A program made the position numbers and the translations under genes. The notes under the pieces were generated by a model. That model was not told the origin of the DNA and did no database searches. It worked only from the letters and a program-made list of their open reading frames with translations. From assembly GCA_019322805.1 (NCBI GenBank), contig JAHWIC010000031.1, positions 1-15,105 on the forward strand: 15,105 bases of DNA, in the 5' to 3' direction. This document shows, one piece after another, positions 12,026 to 15,105 of the stretch (positions are counted from its first letter, which is position 1; every line of letters begins with the position of its first letter). The stretch comes from Candidatus Woesearchaeota archaeon (GTDB lineage Archaea > Nanobdellota > Nanobdellia > Woesearchaeales > JAHWIC01).

Positions 12026-13786
12026 ATGTATGTATTAGGAATAAGTTGTTATTACCACGATGCAAGCGCTGCTTTATTAAAAGACGGGGTTGTAGTGGCC
12101 GCTGCTGAAGAAGAAAGGTTTACCAGAAAGAAGCATGATATTTCTTTTCCTGCCAATGCGATTAAATACTGTCTAGAAAGCCAAAATATCTCTATAGATA
12201 AGGTCAAATATGTAGGATTTTACGAAAAACCCCTTCTTAAATTTGAGAGGGTTATGTCACAGCATCTGGAGATGTTCCCTTTAAGCTTCAAAACGTTCCT
12301 AAGTTCTACGCCTTCCTGGATTAATGAAAAATTAAGGGTTATGAAAAAGATAAGAAAAACGTTGAAATACAAAGGGGATGTTCTCTTTATAGAACATCAT
12401 TTAGCTCATGCAGCAAGTTCTTTCTTGGTAAGCCCTTTTAAAAAAGCAGCTATATTGACTGTTGACGGTGTTGGTGAATGGACCACAACAGCTTATGGGA
12501 TTGGAGAAGGAAAGGATATTCATTTAATGAAAGAAATCAAATTTCCGCATTCCTTAGGATTACTATACTCCACAATTACTGCATATCTTGGTTTTACAGT
12601 CAACAATGCTGAATATAAGGTAATGGGATTAAGCCCTTATGGAAACATGAATAAGAAAACAAATCCTTATTACGGCAAACTAAAGAAAATTATAGACATT
12701 AAAGAGGATGGAAGTTATAAGTTTGATATGAGCTATTTTGTTTACCATTATAAAGACAGGATGCCTTCTAAAAAATTATGTAATCTACTTGGTGGGCCAA
12801 TTAGAACTGCAGAGTCAGAATTAACCCAACGCCATAAAGATATTTCAGCAGCATTGCAATCAGTATATGAAGAAGCACTGCTTAAGATGTTGAATCATGT
12901 TTATAAAGAAACAAGGTGTGAAAATGTTGTTATTGCAGGTGGCTGTGGTCTGAATAGTGTTGCTAACGGCAAAATATTAAGCAACACCCAATTTAAAAAT
13001 ATCTGGATTCAACCAGCCTCTGGCGACGGAGGAACAAGCATCGGAGTTGTTTCATATATCTATCATACTATATTGGGGTGCAAAAGAAACTATCAATTAA
13101 AAGATGCCTACCTTGGCCCTGGATTCTCAACAAAAGAGATAAAGAAATTTTTAGATAAAAATAAGATTGGGTATTCAAAGTTTAAAAACGATAAAGATAT
13201 CATCAAAACTACTGCTAAGTTGGTTCACGAAAACCATGTCGTTGGCTGGTTCCAGGGAGGAATGGAATGGGGCCCGAGAGCTTTAGGTTCAAGGAGCATC
13301 TTAGCAAATCCTTGCAATCCAAAGGCTCAGGATTTATTGAATGCTAAAGTGAAGCACAGGGAAAAATTCAGGCCATTTGCGCCGGTTGTTTGTGAGGATG
13401 ATGCATTAAAATACTTTGAATGCGACGAGCCAACACCAGAACCAACTGACTTTATGCTGATGGTATATCCAATAAGAAAAGAATGGCACAAAAAAATTCC
13501 ATCTGTAACACACGTTGATGGAAGTGGAAGGCTGCAAACAATAAGAAAACATCAGAATCCGTTATACTACAATACAATCAAAGAATTTGGAAGATTGTCA
13601 GGAATACCTATTTTAATAAATACCTCTTTCAATATAAGGGGTGAACCGATTGTTTGTACATATTATGATGCGTATAAATGCATGATGGGAACCGGAATAG
13701 ATTACTTGGTTATGGATAAGTTCTTAATAAAGAGAGAGGATAACCCCCAGGATATGTGGGATAGTGAGAAGTATGCGAAGGATTAA
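12026..13786 (+). CDS. Carbamoyltransferase (NodU/CmcH/SxtI family)
   Basis: These enzymes move a carbamoyl group from carbamoyl phosphate, through carbamoyl-AMP, to a hydroxyl on a sugar, antibiotic or toxin. The 586-residue product has the N-terminal Kae1/TsaD-like domain (VLGISCYYHDASAALL; metal-binding HHLAHAASSF with His124, His125 and His128; LTVDGVGEWTT at 144-154). It also has the C-terminal domain (IAGGCGLNSVANGKI, QPASGDGGTSIG, MEWGPRALGSRSILANP at 413-429, INTSFN). The usual Arg before MEWGPRALG is Gly. The ATG at 12026 starts one base after the upstream stop; an in-frame ATG at 12002 would intrude into that gene and add eight atypical residues. It overlaps the SGNH gene. Surface-glycan carbamoylation is inferred from neighbours. 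Confidence 0.95.
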   Translation: MYVLGISCYYHDASAALLKDGVVVAAAEEERFTRKKHDISFPANAIKYCLESQNISIDKVKYVGFYEKPLLKFERVMSQHLEMFPLSFKTFLSSTPSWINEKLRVMKKIRKTLKYKGDVLFIEHHLAHAASSFLVSPFKKAAILTVDGVGEWTTTAYGIGEGKDIHLMKEIKFPHSLGLLYSTITAYLGFTVNNAEYKVMGLSPYGNMNKKTNPYYGKLKKIIDIKEDGSYKFDMSYFVYHYKDRMPSKKLCNLLGGPIRTAESELTQRHKDISAALQSVYEEALLKMLNHVYKETRCENVVIAGGCGLNSVANGKILSNTQFKNIWIQPASGDGGTSIGVVSYIYHTILGCKRNYQLKDAYLGPGFSTKEIKKFLDKNKIGYSKFKNDKDIIKTTAKLVHENHVVGWFQGGMEWGPRALGSRSILANPCNPKAQDLLNAKVKHREKFRPFAPVVCEDDALKYFECDEPTPEPTDFMLMVYPIRKEWHKKIPSVTHVDGSGRLQTIRKHQNPLYYNTIKEFGRLSGIPILINTSFNIRGEPIVCTYYDAYKCMMGTGIDYLVMDKFLIKREDNPQDMWDSEKYAKD

Positions 13787-14921
13787 AAAAATAAAAGAAG
13801 TGTTGATTAATATATCCGTAGCCAGTTTAACAATCTTAATCTTTTTGATTCTGTTTGAGATTTCCCTAGCAATATTTATGCCCATGGGGAACCCACTTTG
13901 GGCCTATGACCAAAATATTGGCATAAAGATGATGAAGAATAAATGTTCTAGATATATCTCGCCAGAATACAATGTTGAGATATGTGGCAATAATCTTGGA
14001 TTTAGAGATGTTGACCATAGTATTGCTAAACCAGAAGGTACCTTCAGAATTCTGCTTTTAGGGGATTCTTTTATAGCTGCCAGAGAAGTCGAGCTTAATA
14101 AGACGTTTGCTAGGCTTTTAGACCATAAGTTAAACGAAATCAGTTCAAAAAAAATAGAAGTAATAAACATGGGTATCGGAGGACAAGGTACTGGTACTCA
14201 ATTACTGACTTTAAGACACTATGGTGCCAAACTCCAGCCAGACTTGGTAATACTTGCCCTGTTCCTAGAAAATGATATAGCCAATAATTACGCTCCTTTA
14301 GAGGATAGGAATTATGTACCTACCTATGATTTAGATAAAAATGGAGAATTAATATACGTGCCTTTTAAGCCAGCACCTATAATCAGTAACCCCATCACGA
14401 ATTTTATAAGCCAAAATTTATTTCATAATACCTTTAGTTTTGGAGGAAAAATATATAGGGTAATCGGTAGGAAAATATTTTGGAAAGATGATTTACCCTC
14501 ACACTTTTATACATATCTTGAGGATATGCCCGAAGATTTCAAAAGAGCCTGGGAGATAGAAGACAAATTGGTCGGAGAGCTTAAAAAAGAAACAGAGAAA
14601 ATAAATGCAAAGCTTTTTGTTTTCACACTATACTCAAGAGAACAGGTTACAAATTTTAAGTTTTTTAAGGAAGCAGGCTATACATCAACAGTAGAAAATT
14701 TTGATCGCGAATTTCCTATGAGAAAAATAACGCCAATGCTTAAAGAATACAGTATAGATTACATCCACCTATATCCTATAGTAGTTAATATGTCTCTTAA
14801 AAAGCCAGAAGAGCTATTCTTTCATTATGATGCTCATTGGAGTGAAAAGGGACATAATCTGTCAACTAATTTGATTTTCGATGCCTTATTAAAAAATGAC
14901 TTAATACCAGTTAGCACTTAA
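13773..14921 (+). CDS. Membrane-anchored SGNH-family hydrolase/acyltransferase
   Basis: A positively charged N-terminus (MRRIKKIKEV) and one hydrophobic segment (about 10-36) make a signal anchor that would place the catalytic domain outside. SGNH landmarks are LLLGDSF with nucleophile Ser99 (block I), MGIGGQGTG with Gly136 (block II), LENDIANN with Asn168 (block III), and YDAHWSEKGHN with Asp353 and His355 (block V), giving a full catalytic set. Such enzymes add or remove acyl groups on glycans. The ATG at 13773 lies inside the 3' end of the carbamoyltransferase gene; an in-frame GTG at 13764 is the alternative start. Position after a carbamoyltransferase and SxtJ-like proteins suggests glycan decoration. 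Whether it is an esterase or an O-acyltransferase cannot be decided. Confidence 0.9.
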   Translation: MRRIKKIKEVLINISVASLTILIFLILFEISLAIFMPMGNPLWAYDQNIGIKMMKNKCSRYISPEYNVEICGNNLGFRDVDHSIAKPEGTFRILLLGDSFIAAREVELNKTFARLLDHKLNEISSKKIEVINMGIGGQGTGTQLLTLRHYGAKLQPDLVILALFLENDIANNYAPLEDRNYVPTYDLDKNGELIYVPFKPAPIISNPITNFISQNLFHNTFSFGGKIYRVIGRKIFWKDDLPSHFYTYLEDMPEDFKRAWEIEDKLVGELKKETEKINAKLFVFTLYSREQVTNFKFFKEAGYTSTVENFDREFPMRKITPMLKEYSIDYIHLYPIVVNMSLKKPEELFFHYDAHWSEKGHNLSTNLIFDALLKNDLIPVST

Positions 14922-14947
14922 AGGGGTAAATATAAGAGGTAACTAAA

Positions 14948-15105
14948 ATGGGAAAGAACAGATCTTTGTTAGGTGAATTGTGGGATTTTTTAAGAGTTAG
15001 GAAGAAGTGGTGGCTATTGCCTACAATCATAATGCTTATTTTAGTAGGTATCTTGATTATATTTGGGCAAAGCAGTTCGCTGTCACCATTTATTTATGCG
15101 TTGTT
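14948..15105 (+). CDS. DUF5989 (SxtK-like) small membrane protein (partial at window edge)
   Basis: The frame opens at ATG with AGAGGTAAC a few bases upstream as a ribosome site. It reads about 52 residues to the edge: LLGELWDFLRVRKKWWLLP (from residue 7), then a single membrane helix, then SSSLSPFIYAL. This closely fits the DUF5989 pattern of a FLRxRKKWWLLP lead-in, one membrane segment and a PFIYxLF ending, a family of about 50 residues. Only the last residue and stop are probably missing. DUF5989/SxtK proteins are encoded with SxtI-type carbamoyltransferases and SxtJ. That arrangement is reproduced here with the SGNH gene between. The function of the family is unknown. Confidence 0.88.
   Translation, partial: MGKNRSLLGELWDFLRVRKKWWLLPTIIMLILVGILIIFGQSSSLSPFIYAL

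Overview
The window looks like a chromosome segment from an archaeon, most likely a small-genome DPANN lineage of the Woesearchaeota/Pacearchaeota type; this placement is inferred from gene content. Archaeal marks are an RtcA-type RNA cyclase, Trm1, aEF1B preceded by a small CxxC zinc protein, an AK6/Fap7-type kinase and an NFACT protein. Most genes have a TATA-like box about 25-29 bases before the start codon, so many transcripts are probably leaderless or nearly so. Coding DNA is AT-rich, and no tRNA, CRISPR array or transposase gene was found.

Region 1 (1-3176): the tail of an unknown gene, a convergent coiled-coil protein, rtcA with its own promoter, a GC-rich palindromic element directly after rtcA, a two-gene translation operon (zinc-ribbon protein and aEF1B), and an unrecognised 317-residue protein that looks like two degenerate receiver domains. 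Region 2 (3181-5405, minus strand): YjbQ and Trm1 in an operon, then a 39-residue small ORF and a 147-residue unknown protein with nearly the same promoter and leader. Region 3 (5514-8251): a membrane-anchored winged-helix protein overlapping a Cys-rich lipoprotein gene, a secreted von Willebrand A protein behind a hairpin-rich leader, and an AK6-like kinase.

Region 4 (8264-11222): an aminotransferase and an NFACT protein overlap by 4 bases. They are flanked by two related non-coding elements in inverted orientation. One element starts 5 bases after the NFACT stop codon, and this NFACT protein lacks the usual C-terminal RNA-binding domain. The left copy also carries two tandem hairpins whose stems differ by compensatory base changes. 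Region 5 (11307-15105): a lone 5S rRNA gene, then a surface-glycan-like operon: two small membrane proteins that together resemble SxtJ, a NodU/CmcH/SxtI-type carbamoyltransferase, a membrane-anchored SGNH hydrolase and a DUF5989 (SxtK-like) protein cut by the window edge.

The most unusual material is the inverted element pair and its covarying hairpins, the duplicated promoter-leader module with its small ORF, and the split SxtJ inside an archaeal sxtIJK-like block.
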